Shown here: positions 1 to 7,204 of the stretch, piece by piece | How positions within the stretch are numbered: position 1 is the first letter of the stretch | Layout: every line of letters begins with the position of its first letter | Origin: Bacteroidales bacterium OttesenSCG-928-M11 | GTDB lineage: Bacteria > Bacteroidota > Bacteroidia > Bacteroidales > Azobacteroidaceae | Direction: 5' to 3' | DNA: 39,348 nucleotides | NCBI GenBank assembly: GCA_030265685.1 | Contig: JAJDGO010000012.1 | Span: 1 to 39,348, forward strand | The notes under the pieces: generated by a model | Seen by the model: only the letters and a program-made list of their open reading frames with translations | Databases searched by the model: none | Told to the model about the DNA's origin: nothing | Position numbers and translations under genes: made by a program

Positions 1-132
1 CAAATACGCAATCTTATAGGTCAAAACACGCGTCTTTCCTGATCCGGCACCCGCAATAACCAAAGAAGGTCCTTCATTATAAAGGACAGCTTCTTGTTGA
101 CTTTTGTTCAATTCCCTTAGGATCTCTTCCAC
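1..132 (-). CDS. UvrD/PcrA-type superfamily 1 DNA helicase, N-terminal fragment (partial)
   Basis: The reverse strand reads 44 codons into the window edge and gives an N-terminus with [11 protein letters not shown], then [20 protein letters not shown]. This is the Q-motif region plus Walker A (motif I) of UvrD/PcrA/Rep helicases, which unwind DNA in repair and replication. No ATG exists between the upstream in-frame stop and the Q motif. The GTG at 130-132 (M-E-E-I-L-R-E-L-N) gives the leader length usual for the family; the TTG at the Leu-Asn position is a shorter alternative. It lies 15 bp downstream of ridA on the same strand, so the two are probably co-transcribed. Only about 44 of an expected ~750 residues are visible, so UvrD, PcrA and Rep cannot be separated. 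Confidence 0.85.
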   Translation of the reverse strand, partial: MEEILRELNKSQQEAVLYNEGPSLVIAGAGSGKTRVLTYKIAYL

Positions 133-147
133 TTCTTGTAGATAGTA

Positions 148-525
148 TTATATATTTGCAATAACTTCTATTTCTACCAAAGCATTTTTGGGAAGAGATT
201 TTACTGCAACGGCAGAACGAGCGGGATAAGGCTGAGAGAAATAGTTCGAATAAACGGTATTCATTGCTGCAAAATCTTGCATATCTTGTAAGAAGACCGT
301 AGTTTTTACTACATTATCTAATGTAAGCCCTGCATCTGCCAATAAAGCTTTGATATTCTTAAGAATTTGTTCTGTTTGTTCGCCGGCTTGTCCTGGAGCA
401 AATTCTCCGGTAAGCGGATCGATGGGCAACATACCCGACAAAAAAACTAAATTACCTGTTTTAACTGCTTGAGAATATGGGCCAATAGCTGCAGGAGCAT
501 TTGCAGAAGTGATTATTTCTTTCAT
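148..525 (-). CDS. ridA: RidA family 2-iminobutanoate/2-iminopropanoate deaminase
   Basis: This 125-residue protein matches the RidA/YjgF/UK114 family in length and along its whole sequence. RidA hydrolyses reactive enamine/imine intermediates released by PLP enzymes such as threonine dehydratase, protecting other PLP enzymes in the cytoplasm. Visible family marks are the N-terminal APAAIGPYSQAV motif with its conserved Tyr, the central LVFLSGMLPIDP strand, and the C-terminal PARSAVAVKSLPKNALVEIE segment with the carboxylate-binding Arg and conserved Glu. The reading frame stays open upstream, but the ATG at 523-525 gives MKEIITSANAPAAIGPYSQ, the usual family start, and a TAnnTTTG element lies 36 bp upstream. 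The helicase fragment follows 15 bp downstream. Confidence 0.93.
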   Translation of the reverse strand: MKEIITSANAPAAIGPYSQAVKTGNLVFLSGMLPIDPLTGEFAPGQAGEQTEQILKNIKALLADAGLTLDNVVKTTVFLQDMQDFAAMNTVYSNYFSQPYPARSAVAVKSLPKNALVEIEVIANI

Positions 526-560
526 CTTTTTATTGATTTTATTTGATTCTGTTCTTGGAA

Positions 561-568
561 CAAAAGTA
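561..568 (-). promoter_or_regulatory. Bacteroidetes -7 element for ridA
   Basis: On the minus strand this reads TACTTTTG, matching TAnnTTTG, about 36 bp upstream of the ridA ATG. No TTTG lies at the expected -33 distance, so the call rests on the -7 element alone. Confidence 0.5.
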
Positions 569-663
569 GTCAAAAGCAAGCAATAATTAATAAATATCGA
601 TTTCTTTTTTATTCCGAAGCCGGTTTATTACTACTAATCGAATCATTATTCGGTTCATTGAAA

Positions 664-773
664 AAAAGATACTAAAACTTTGCCCAAGTTATACTAAAAC
701 TTTACCCAAGTTATAGTAAAACTTCGATTAAGTTCTAGTAGAACTTCGGTCAAGTTATTAGGAAACTTTAGTC
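664..773. repeat. Tandem array of palindromic units, 22-bp period, five units
   Basis: Five 17-nt cores start at 664, 686, 708, 730 and 752, separated by 5-nt spacers, so the period is exactly 22 bp. The cores read like AAGTTATACTAAAACTT. The fourth, AAGTTCTAGTAGAACTT, is a perfect inverted repeat around one central base; the first and last are degenerate. Spacers are TGCCC, TACCC, CGATT, CGGTC and TAGTC. The array lies upstream of both divergent genes. A related array occurs at 24593-24675. Its function is unknown; helically phased protein-binding sites are one possibility. Confidence 0.85.
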
Positions 774-790
774 ATAAAAATATATTTAAA

Positions 791-822
791 TTTGTTTGTT
801 TTAGAAAAATACCCTATTTTTG
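791..822 (+). promoter_or_regulatory. Bacteroidetes promoter for the prenyl synthase operon
   Basis: TTTG at 791-794, a 20-bp spacer, and TATTTTTG at 815-822 fit the Bacteroidetes sigma-ABfr consensus. The start codon follows 19 bp later, giving a short leader. It sits just after the 22-bp array. Confidence 0.65.
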
Positions 823-841
823 CTCAACAATTAGATTAAGT

Positions 842-1819
842 ATGATTTCGTTTACCGAAACATTAAGCATAATCAAACAAGGAATTCAGGATATTTACTA
901 TCCCGAACAGCCTTCTAACCTCTATACTCCCATATCTTATTTACTTGATTTGAAAGGAAAAAAAGTACGTCCGGCTTTGACTTTACTTACTTATAACCTA
1001 TACAAAGAAAATATAAAAGAAGCTTTGCCCATGGCATTGGCTTGGGAAATTTTCCATAACTTCACTTTGATGCATGATGACGTAATGGATAACGCAGATG
1101 TAAGACGAGGTCAGCCAACTGTTCATAAAAAATGGGACGAAAATACGGCAATTCTTTCGGGAGATTCGATGTTAATATTGGCATATCAGTATGCCTTGAA
1201 ATCGCCGGCCAAAGATATACGAGCCTTATTAAATCTCTTTTCTAAAACAGCAATGGAAATTTGCGAAGGACAACAATATGATATGGAATTCGAATTTCGT
1301 TCTGACGTTACAGAAGAGGAATACTTGAAAATGATTCGCTTGAAAACGGCAGTAATGTTAGGAGGAGCTTCACAATCCGGAGCTATGATTGCAGAAGCTT
1401 CCGAAAAAGATTCTCAAGCATTATACGATTTTGGGATAAATCTGGGCTTAGCTTTCCAAATTCAAGACGATATTTTAGACGTTTATGGTAATTCTTCGGT
1501 CTTTGGCAAAAACATTGGCGGCGATATTTTATGCGGAAAAAAAACATATCTCCTAACTTCCGCGATGAGTTTATCTGATAAAAACACTCGGAAAGAGTTA
1601 ATCGATTGGCTCAACTACAAGGAAGAAGGGAAAGAAAAAATAAAAATAGAAGCAGTTACCGCTATCTATGACAAGTTACTAATAAAAGAGAAAGCGTATA
1701 GTAAAAAAGAATCTTTCTACGAAAAAGCATTACAGGCTTTAGATGAAGTAAGTGTGCCGGACAATAAAAAAGAGGTTCTTAGAAAATTAGCCGCAGATCT
1801 AATGGAAAGAAATTCATAA
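842..1819 (+). CDS. Polyprenyl (geranylgeranyl/farnesyl-type) diphosphate synthase
   Basis: This 325-residue cytoplasmic trans-prenyltransferase condenses isopentenyl diphosphate with allylic diphosphates. The first aspartate-rich motif is DDVMD (residues 79-83), followed by the RRGQP arginine motif. The second is FQIQDDILD with Asp209, Asp210 and Asp213. Length and motif spacing are normal for the family. The first motif lacks the two-residue insertion of typical bacterial FPP synthases, and an aromatic residue (Phe74) occupies position -5. This is the pattern described for archaeal-type GGPP synthases, so a C20 product is a reasonable inference, but product length cannot be fixed from sequence. 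It is first in a three-gene run with the 235-residue hypothetical protein 23 bp downstream and tatD. A promoter lies directly upstream. Confidence 0.9.
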   Translation: MISFTETLSIIKQGIQDIYYPEQPSNLYTPISYLLDLKGKKVRPALTLLTYNLYKENIKEALPMALAWEIFHNFTLMHDDVMDNADVRRGQPTVHKKWDENTAILSGDSMLILAYQYALKSPAKDIRALLNLFSKTAMEICEGQQYDMEFEFRSDVTEEEYLKMIRLKTAVMLGGASQSGAMIAEASEKDSQALYDFGINLGLAFQIQDDILDVYGNSSVFGKNIGGDILCGKKTYLLTSAMSLSDKNTRKELIDWLNYKEEGKEKIKIEAVTAIYDKLLIKEKAYSKKESFYEKALQALDEVSVPDNKKEVLRKLAADLMERNS

Positions 1820-1842
1820 AACGATAAACAAGCTTTTTATAT

Positions 1843-2550
1843 ATGGCTGCAAAGAGATTACCTGCTACCGACGAAGAAAGAGTGAAAGTATTACAAGCCA
1901 TTATGGACCAGGAAGAACTATTACCTAAAGAAGAAACAATACTTCCTGTGCGTACTTTGCATGAAATGCGAAACTTAACTCTTACTTTCGAGGGCAGTTC
2001 ATTCTGTTTTAAACAAGCAATGGACGACGAAAACAGGGCAGATAAACAATATATTGATCTCTTTAAAAATGCACAATTGTACATTTCTCACTTTATTCAA
2101 GTCCTAAATCTTTGTATTATTCGCAATGAAATAAAACCTTCCAGCCTACTTCATTATGGATTAGAAGAAACAGATGGCTTTACTCTGCCGGATTTATCTT
2201 CCGAAGAAACATTATTAGAATGGGGAGATAAAGTTATTAAAGGAGAAACCGAACGAACATACAACGGAGGTGCACCAATTTATAACCCGGCTATCGCAAA
2301 AGTAAAGGTTCATTACGATTTATTCAAAGAATCGCTTTACAGTTTAAGTATCTATCGTAAGAACACAATTCGTTGCGAAGCTAATCTTTCCGAACTTCGC
2401 GACAAAGTAGACCAAATAATTTGGGACGTTTGGTGTCAAATAGAAGATCGGTTCTGGGATCTTCCCGACGATGCACGCAAGAAAAAATTCAAAGACTACC
2501 GTATCAATTTCTATTATCAAGCAGGAGAACAATTAAGTGTATTTGGTTGA
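1843..2550 (+). CDS. Conserved hypothetical protein in the prenyl synthase-tatD operon
   Basis: I do not recognise a named domain in this 235-residue protein. It has no signal peptide or membrane segment and looks cytoplasmic and mostly helical. Notable segments are EMRNLTLTFEGSSFCFKQAM near residues 42-61, the YNGGAPIYNPAIAKVKVHYD stretch near 143-162, and a Trp-rich C-terminal part (IIWDVWCQIEDRFWDLP). It starts 23 bp after the prenyl synthase stop and overlaps the start of tatD by 14 bp, so the three genes are probably translationally coupled. The tight packing suggests an intact, expressed gene rather than a chance ORF. The overlap gives no direct clue to function. Confidence 0.8.
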   Translation: MAAKRLPATDEERVKVLQAIMDQEELLPKEETILPVRTLHEMRNLTLTFEGSSFCFKQAMDDENRADKQYIDLFKNAQLYISHFIQVLNLCIIRNEIKPSSLLHYGLEETDGFTLPDLSSEETLLEWGDKVIKGETERTYNGGAPIYNPAIAKVKVHYDLFKESLYSLSIYRKNTIRCEANLSELRDKVDQIIWDVWCQIEDRFWDLPDDARKKKFKDYRINFYYQAGEQLSVFG

Positions 2551-3307
2551 TTCTCATACTCACATTTATTCCGAAGAATTTCAAGGCGATATTCAAGAAA
2601 TTATTAACCGGGCTTTGGAAAGCGGAGTAAAGAAATTATGCCTCCCGAACATCAACATTGATTCGATCGAGCCTCTTTTTTCTCTTTGCGAACAATATCC
2701 CGACCATTGTTTCCCTATGATGGGACTTCATCCGACTGATATAAAAACCAACTACAAGGAAGACCTCGCCCTAATCTATTCACAATTTGAAAAAAAGAAA
2801 CAAATTGCCGTAGGAGAAATCGGTATTGATCTTTATTGGGATCAAACATTCATAAACGAACAAATTGATGCTTTCGAAGAACAACTTCGTTGGAGTATCG
2901 ACTTAGACCTACCAGTTGCCATACATACCCGCGAAGCTTTTCCGGAAGTATTCAGAAGTTTGCGAAGAATAGGCGAAAATCGATTAAGAGGAGTGTTTCA
3001 TAGTTTCTCGGGATCGGAAAAAAATTTAGAGGAAGCCCTTTCTTTCAACAACTTTTTACTCGGAATCAATGGCGTTATTACTTATAAGAAAGCCGACTTC
3101 AAGCATTACTTAAACAAAGCTCCCCTCGATCGTATCGTTCTTGAAACAGATGCTCCCTATCTTACACCTGTTCCTTTCAGAGGAAAACGTAACGAACCGG
3201 CATATCTTACATATATCGTTAGCGAGTTATCCAGAATCTACAACTTGCCGGAAAAAGAAATAGTTGCCCGAACAACGTATAATGCCGAGCAACTATTCAA
3301 TATCTAA
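2537..3307 (+). CDS. TatD family metal-dependent DNase/hydrolase
   Basis: The 256-residue protein has the complete metal-binding set of the TatD branch of the amidohydrolase-like TIM barrels: HTH near the N-terminus, the Glu in VGEIGIDLYWD, His in VAIHTREAF, His in FHSFSGS, and Asp in LETDAPYLTP. Family members act as 3'-5' exonucleases or DNases in repair and DNA turnover. Length matches E. coli TatD-like proteins (about 260). The start is a GTG inside the preceding gene; it is preferred because the metal-binding VDSHTH follows within four codons, as is usual. No transport role is implied by the name. It converges on the GH31 gene, leaving only 13 bp between stop codons. Confidence 0.9.
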   Translation: MYLVDSHTHIYSEEFQGDIQEIINRALESGVKKLCLPNINIDSIEPLFSLCEQYPDHCFPMMGLHPTDIKTNYKEDLALIYSQFEKKKQIAVGEIGIDLYWDQTFINEQIDAFEEQLRWSIDLDLPVAIHTREAFPEVFRSLRRIGENRLRGVFHSFSGSEKNLEEALSFNNFLLGINGVITYKKADFKHYLNKAPLDRIVLETDAPYLTPVPFRGKRNEPAYLTYIVSELSRIYNLPEKEIVARTTYNAEQLFNI

Positions 3308-3320
3308 CCGAGTTTCTTTA

Positions 3321-6300
3321 TCAGAATCGGACAGTATTTAGCTGTTTGTCAATTAAGATACCATCAATGGCTTTTAGATTGAGTTTCAGTTTACTTTTAG
3401 CTTTGAACTTAATTGTAAATAAATCTTCCGATCCTTCCAATACTTCTTTATTTCCGATATTAACAAAGGTTAGATAGATTGCTTTCTCTCCATTTGAGTG
3501 TAATCTATCTTTTGTTAAATTCTGCATTTCTTTAACATTCAATCCCTCTATCCCAATAAATTCGTAATTCTGAACATTGTAAGGAAGAGCAAAACTTAGT
3601 GCATTAACAGACTGTAAGTCTATTCCCGACACCGTAATTTCGATAATTTCTCCGGCATTGTATGTTTGTTTCTTTGTATTCAATTGAATGGTTCCGGTTA
3701 TTTTGTCTATTCTTCTATTACCCGTTCCTTCTTCCAATTGTGTTGCAACAACCGAAATATCATAAGCATCTATCAATCCGTTTTTGTTTATATCTCCATT
3801 ACTAATGTAATCAAAATCGGCATCAGTTTGTCTTAAACCGGTATAGTTCATGTACGATGTCAAATCATTGTTGTCGATCTTTCCATCATTATTAATATCT
3901 CCCGGAAGATAACTCTCTGTTCCCGGCACTTTAAATATGTATAATTCGCGTCCGGAACCAAAATTACCTACTGCTTCTGTAATATGTAATTTCAGATAAC
4001 GAGTTTTCAATTGATCAGTAAATTCAAATACTTTGACATCGCTATCCTTTTTCCATTCGAAAGAACTTGTTTCTATCCAGTTTTCTTTATCATAACTATA
4101 CGAAACAATTCCTTTAAGAATGGTTCCGTTTCCGGCTCCTTCGCGAGGTAAGTAATGGAATTTTTCTAATTGATTGATTGTTTTCAAGTCGATAATAATA
4201 TCAAACGGAACAGCGATAGTATCCCATTTTGTATGCCACATACTATTTTCATCAAAATCGAATAATTTATTTATTCCAGAGCTTCCTTGTCCCGGAACAG
4301 AAGAGGTTGCCGCGATATTTTGAATAGCAAACTCTAATGGGTTCGACTTAGTAGTTACACTAAATTCTTTCCAATCGGAATGACCTGATTTATTAACTGC
4401 TCTGATCTTGAACTGATAAGTTGATTCTTCTTTCAAATTATCAAATAGATATTCCGTACCTTTGATTGTACTATAAAGCATATCATTGAAAGCAATCTCA
4501 TAATAGTCTGCATTATTAAGCTTTTCCCAAGTTGCCTTTACAGTATATGCCTCTATGTTTTCTTCTTTAATTTGTGCATTAGGCATTGCCAAATCTCCAA
4601 CACTTACGCGAAGTTTGTCGTCAGGAGAAAATGAAAAGCCTTCGATATGCAATGTAGTTGTATTTTTTGTTATATCCGATGAAGCCAGTTTAACCCATAC
4701 TTGCGGATTTTTCATAATTACTTCTTTCTCAAAATCGCTTCCTTGAGTAGCAAATTGATTTAAGTTGACAGCTTCGTTGTAGAAGAATACATTATCGTAC
4801 TTCAAAAAGTCGTTTATTGAGTTTACTTCTGTTAGTTTGATTTTATTTTTGCCGATACTTGCCAACACTTTCTTTGGTTTACTTGTAACATTTACTTTAA
4901 ACTCGGTTGCTTTCTCTTTTACAAATCCTGTAAAATCGCCAACTGTAGGATGAACCGTAACGGTTACATTGCTTTTTTTGTCTACATTTGACTCGATCAG
5001 TGTTGTAGTACTTTTACCAAAACGATATTCTTCCGTTGTTCCGTCATCATCATATTCTGTAAAAGAGCTGTATTTGTACGGATATATTTCGTAAATACGA
5101 AGAGCTTTATTTATTTCCTTTACATTGTTGTTCGGATTAGCCATCGGAATAATTGCACCATTCTTTACAAATACCGGAAGTTTCCAAAGCGGAGCTTCAA
5201 AACTATTGATAATCCGGTCGCCTTCGTATAAATCTCCGGAGAAATAATCGATCCATTGTCCTTCGGGTAAATAAATACCGTTGCGAATGTCGTTTAAGTT
5301 TTCGTCAATTTCAGTTTCTTGATAAATAGGAGCAACTAAAAAATACGATCCATACAAGAACTGGTATTGAGTATGCTTATTTAAAGTATAAGGATTTGGG
5401 TATTCCAAGAACATTGCCCGTATCATTGGCATACCATCAACAGCTTCTTTAGCAATACTGTAAGTATATGGGATCAATTCCGACTTTAATTTCAGATACC
5501 AACGATTAATAGATGTAGCAGGTTCTCCTAAAGCATGAGGATATTTTTCGTTCGATCCCCATCCGTCCATGTTTAACTCCATCGGAGTCCATGTTTTCCA
5601 TTGAAAATCGCGGATATTAACCGCCATGTTTTTCCCTCCGAAAATGCCATCCATATCGGATGAAATATTAGGTTGTCCTGACAATCCGGATCCAATATAC
5701 GTTGGGATGTGGAAACGAATATACTCCCATGCTCCTCCTGTTTGATCTCCCGACCAAATTCCACCATAACGTTGTGTTCCCGCCCAACCATCTAGCGTAA
5801 TAATAAAAGGACGGCTATTATTTCCATAATAAGTCATGATTTGAGAAGCATCGGAAATTCCATTTAATCCAAAAGAATAACCAGGTCCTACCCAAGCTAC
5901 GTCTGTTTTCAACACTCTTACTTTAGCATCTCTTACTTCTTTTACAATATCTCTTTGCAACAAAGCCTCTACACTTGGGTTTGGATGCAAATCAGATTGA
6001 GTCCACAACCCGATTTCTACTCCGTTTTCATTTGCATAATCGGCCAAGCTTCTCAAGTTTTGAATATTTCCATCCAAAGTTTCTGTTTGTCCGTATCCAG
6101 CTCCATATCCATCATTCGGAAGAAGCCATCCTAATGGCATATCTTGTTTTTTATATCGATCAATTACAGCACGAGCCGAAAATTGATAATTGTTTAGTTC
6201 GCCATTAAGTGATTCTTTTACGCCACCATTGTTGTTTTGGCTTTCTTTGTATCGCTTTCCGTCTTCGAACAAAATTCCTTTTTCGTCTTCTATCCAGTAA

Positions 6301-7109
6301 TCCCTGTTGTAAGCATTAAGATGTCCTTGATAAAAACCAAACTTAGGCATTAGAACCGGATTACCAGTTAGTTGATAAAAGTCGTTTAATAAACTAACTG
6401 CTCCATCATTTATCATGAAAAATACGTCGAAATAATTCTCTTCGTGATAAAGATTTACCATTCCCTTTTCTTTTGCACCGAAGTCGTATTGTCCTTTTTT
6501 GAAAGTGTACCACATTATAGCATAACCGTTGGTTGACCAATAAAAAGGATTGGGAGAAGCTACTCCACCATCAGTCCAAGAATTTTGATTTTCGATAGCA
6601 ATTGTTTTTCCTTTGTGCGAGAAGCGTCCGTTCTGAACACCGCCTCCATAGAAATATTCTGTTTCTTCTTCCTTTAAAGTTATTGCCGTTTTCCCATTTC
6701 CAAATGTTATAGGAGAAAGAGTTTCCAAAGCAATAGCCTTTGTTTCTTTATTAAGTACTTTGAAAGTAGAAGTATTTTTATCTATTAAGATTTCGATTTG
6801 GCTTGTTTGTATAGAAATAGTATTTCCGGCTTCCGAGATAGAAAGATTCGATACCGGTTTGCGAGGATTATCAACTAATATTTGCGCAGAAGGCTTTGCT
6901 TGCGGATCACTTATAATACCACCTGTGTTGTTTTGAAAAAGGCGGAAGATATTATCTCCATAGAAGTCGAACGTCATTCGTTGATTGTTGGAATAAACAA
7001 CTTCTACTGTATTCGGATTAATTTGATTGAATTGGGTTATTCTTGCTTCTTCCGCATAAATATTAGAAAAAGAGAATATTAAAATTAATGTTATTAAAAA
7101 GTTTTTCAT
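3321..7109 (-). CDS. Secreted GH31 family glycosidase with F5/8C, dockerin and cohesin-like C-terminal domains
   Basis: A 1262-residue exported enzyme. Residues 1-19 form a Sec signal peptide without a lipobox. The GH31 N-terminal sandwich (FYGGGVQNGRFSHKG) and catalytic barrel follow. Asp403 in KTDVAWVGPGYSFG is the likely nucleophile and Asp455 in IWSGDQTGG the likely acid/base. GH31 enzymes retain configuration and act mainly on alpha-glucosides or alpha-galactosides; the substrate is not assignable here. After the barrel come a DUF5110-like region, a fibronectin III segment, an F5/8-type (discoidin) carbohydrate-binding module, a dockerin pair (DINNDGKIDNND and DINKNGLIDAYD, about residues 1066-1130) and a cohesin-like sandwich to the end. 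There is no obvious T9SS sorting domain and no SusC/SusD neighbour. The upstream lipoprotein is 95 bp away; the gap has two hairpins and no clear promoter. Confidence 0.88.
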   Translation of the reverse strand: MKNFLITLILIFSFSNIYAEEARITQFNQINPNTVEVVYSNNQRMTFDFYGDNIFRLFQNNTGGIISDPQAKPSAQILVDNPRKPVSNLSISEAGNTISIQTSQIEILIDKNTSTFKVLNKETKAIALETLSPITFGNGKTAITLKEEETEYFYGGGVQNGRFSHKGKTIAIENQNSWTDGGVASPNPFYWSTNGYAIMWYTFKKGQYDFGAKEKGMVNLYHEENYFDVFFMINDGAVSLLNDFYQLTGNPVLMPKFGFYQGHLNAYNRDYWIEDEKGILFEDGKRYKESQNNNGGVKESLNGELNNYQFSARAVIDRYKKQDMPLGWLLPNDGYGAGYGQTETLDGNIQNLRSLADYANENGVEIGLWTQSDLHPNPSVEALLQRDIVKEVRDAKVRVLKTDVAWVGPGYSFGLNGISDASQIMTYYGNNSRPFIITLDGWAGTQRYGGIWSGDQTGGAWEYIRFHIPTYIGSGLSGQPNISSDMDGIFGGKNMAVNIRDFQWKTWTPMELNMDGWGSNEKYPHALGEPATSINRWYLKLKSELIPYTYSIAKEAVDGMPMIRAMFLEYPNPYTLNKHTQYQFLYGSYFLVAPIYQETEIDENLNDIRNGIYLPEGQWIDYFSGDLYEGDRIINSFEAPLWKLPVFVKNGAIIPMANPNNNVKEINKALRIYEIYPYKYSSFTEYDDDGTTEEYRFGKSTTTLIESNVDKKSNVTVTVHPTVGDFTGFVKEKATEFKVNVTSKPKKVLASIGKNKIKLTEVNSINDFLKYDNVFFYNEAVNLNQFATQGSDFEKEVIMKNPQVWVKLASSDITKNTTTLHIEGFSFSPDDKLRVSVGDLAMPNAQIKEENIEAYTVKATWEKLNNADYYEIAFNDMLYSTIKGTEYLFDNLKEESTYQFKIRAVNKSGHSDWKEFSVTTKSNPLEFAIQNIAATSSVPGQGSSGINKLFDFDENSMWHTKWDTIAVPFDIIIDLKTINQLEKFHYLPREGAGNGTILKGIVSYSYDKENWIETSSFEWKKDSDVKVFEFTDQLKTRYLKLHITEAVGNFGSGRELYIFKVPGTESYLPGDINNDGKIDNNDLTSYMNYTGLRQTDADFDYISNGDINKNGLIDAYDISVVATQLEEGTGNRRIDKITGTIQLNTKKQTYNAGEIIEITVSGIDLQSVNALSFALPYNVQNYEFIGIEGLNVKEMQNLTKDRLHSNGEKAIYLTFVNIGNKEVLEGSEDLFTIKFKAKSKLKLNLKAIDGILIDKQLNTVRF

Positions 7110-7136
7110 GATAAAATTTATAATAATTAAATTTAT

Positions 7137-7162
7137 ACAGGGGCTACATTTGCAGCCCCTGT
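7137..7162 (-). terminator. Stem-loop after the TPR lipoprotein gene
   Basis: A perfect 9-bp stem, ACAGGGGCT pairing with AGCCCCTGT, encloses an 8-nt loop. A smaller hairpin (GCTCT/AGAGC) lies at 7176-7188. On the minus strand both follow the lipoprotein stop and precede the GH31 start. The stem is followed by an AT-rich stretch but no clean U-run, so it may be a partial terminator or an intercistronic processing/stability hairpin. Confidence 0.5.
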
Positions 7163-7204
7163 GTAAGTTTTACGAGCTCTTGCAGAGCATGTAAAGAGTC
7201 TGTC

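Larger units (their letters stand above)
526..841. other. Divergent intergenic region (316 bp) between ridA and the prenyl synthase
   Basis: This non-coding stretch holds the ridA promoter on the left, a 22-bp-period palindromic array at 664-773 in the middle, and the prenyl synthase promoter at 791-822 on the right. It is AT-rich. I see no convincing small ORF or RNA gene in it. Confidence 0.75.

Noticed and set aside
664-773. CRISPR array
   Set aside because: The repeat is 17 nt with 5-nt spacers, far shorter than CRISPR repeats and spacers, and no cas genes are present. The same holds for the arrays at 9115 and 24593.
7137-7188. Riboswitch upstream of the GH31 gene
   Set aside because: Two simple perfect hairpins explain the structure; no known aptamer core is recognisable and the first neighbour upstream is on the same strand, which favours a terminator or intercistronic hairpin.
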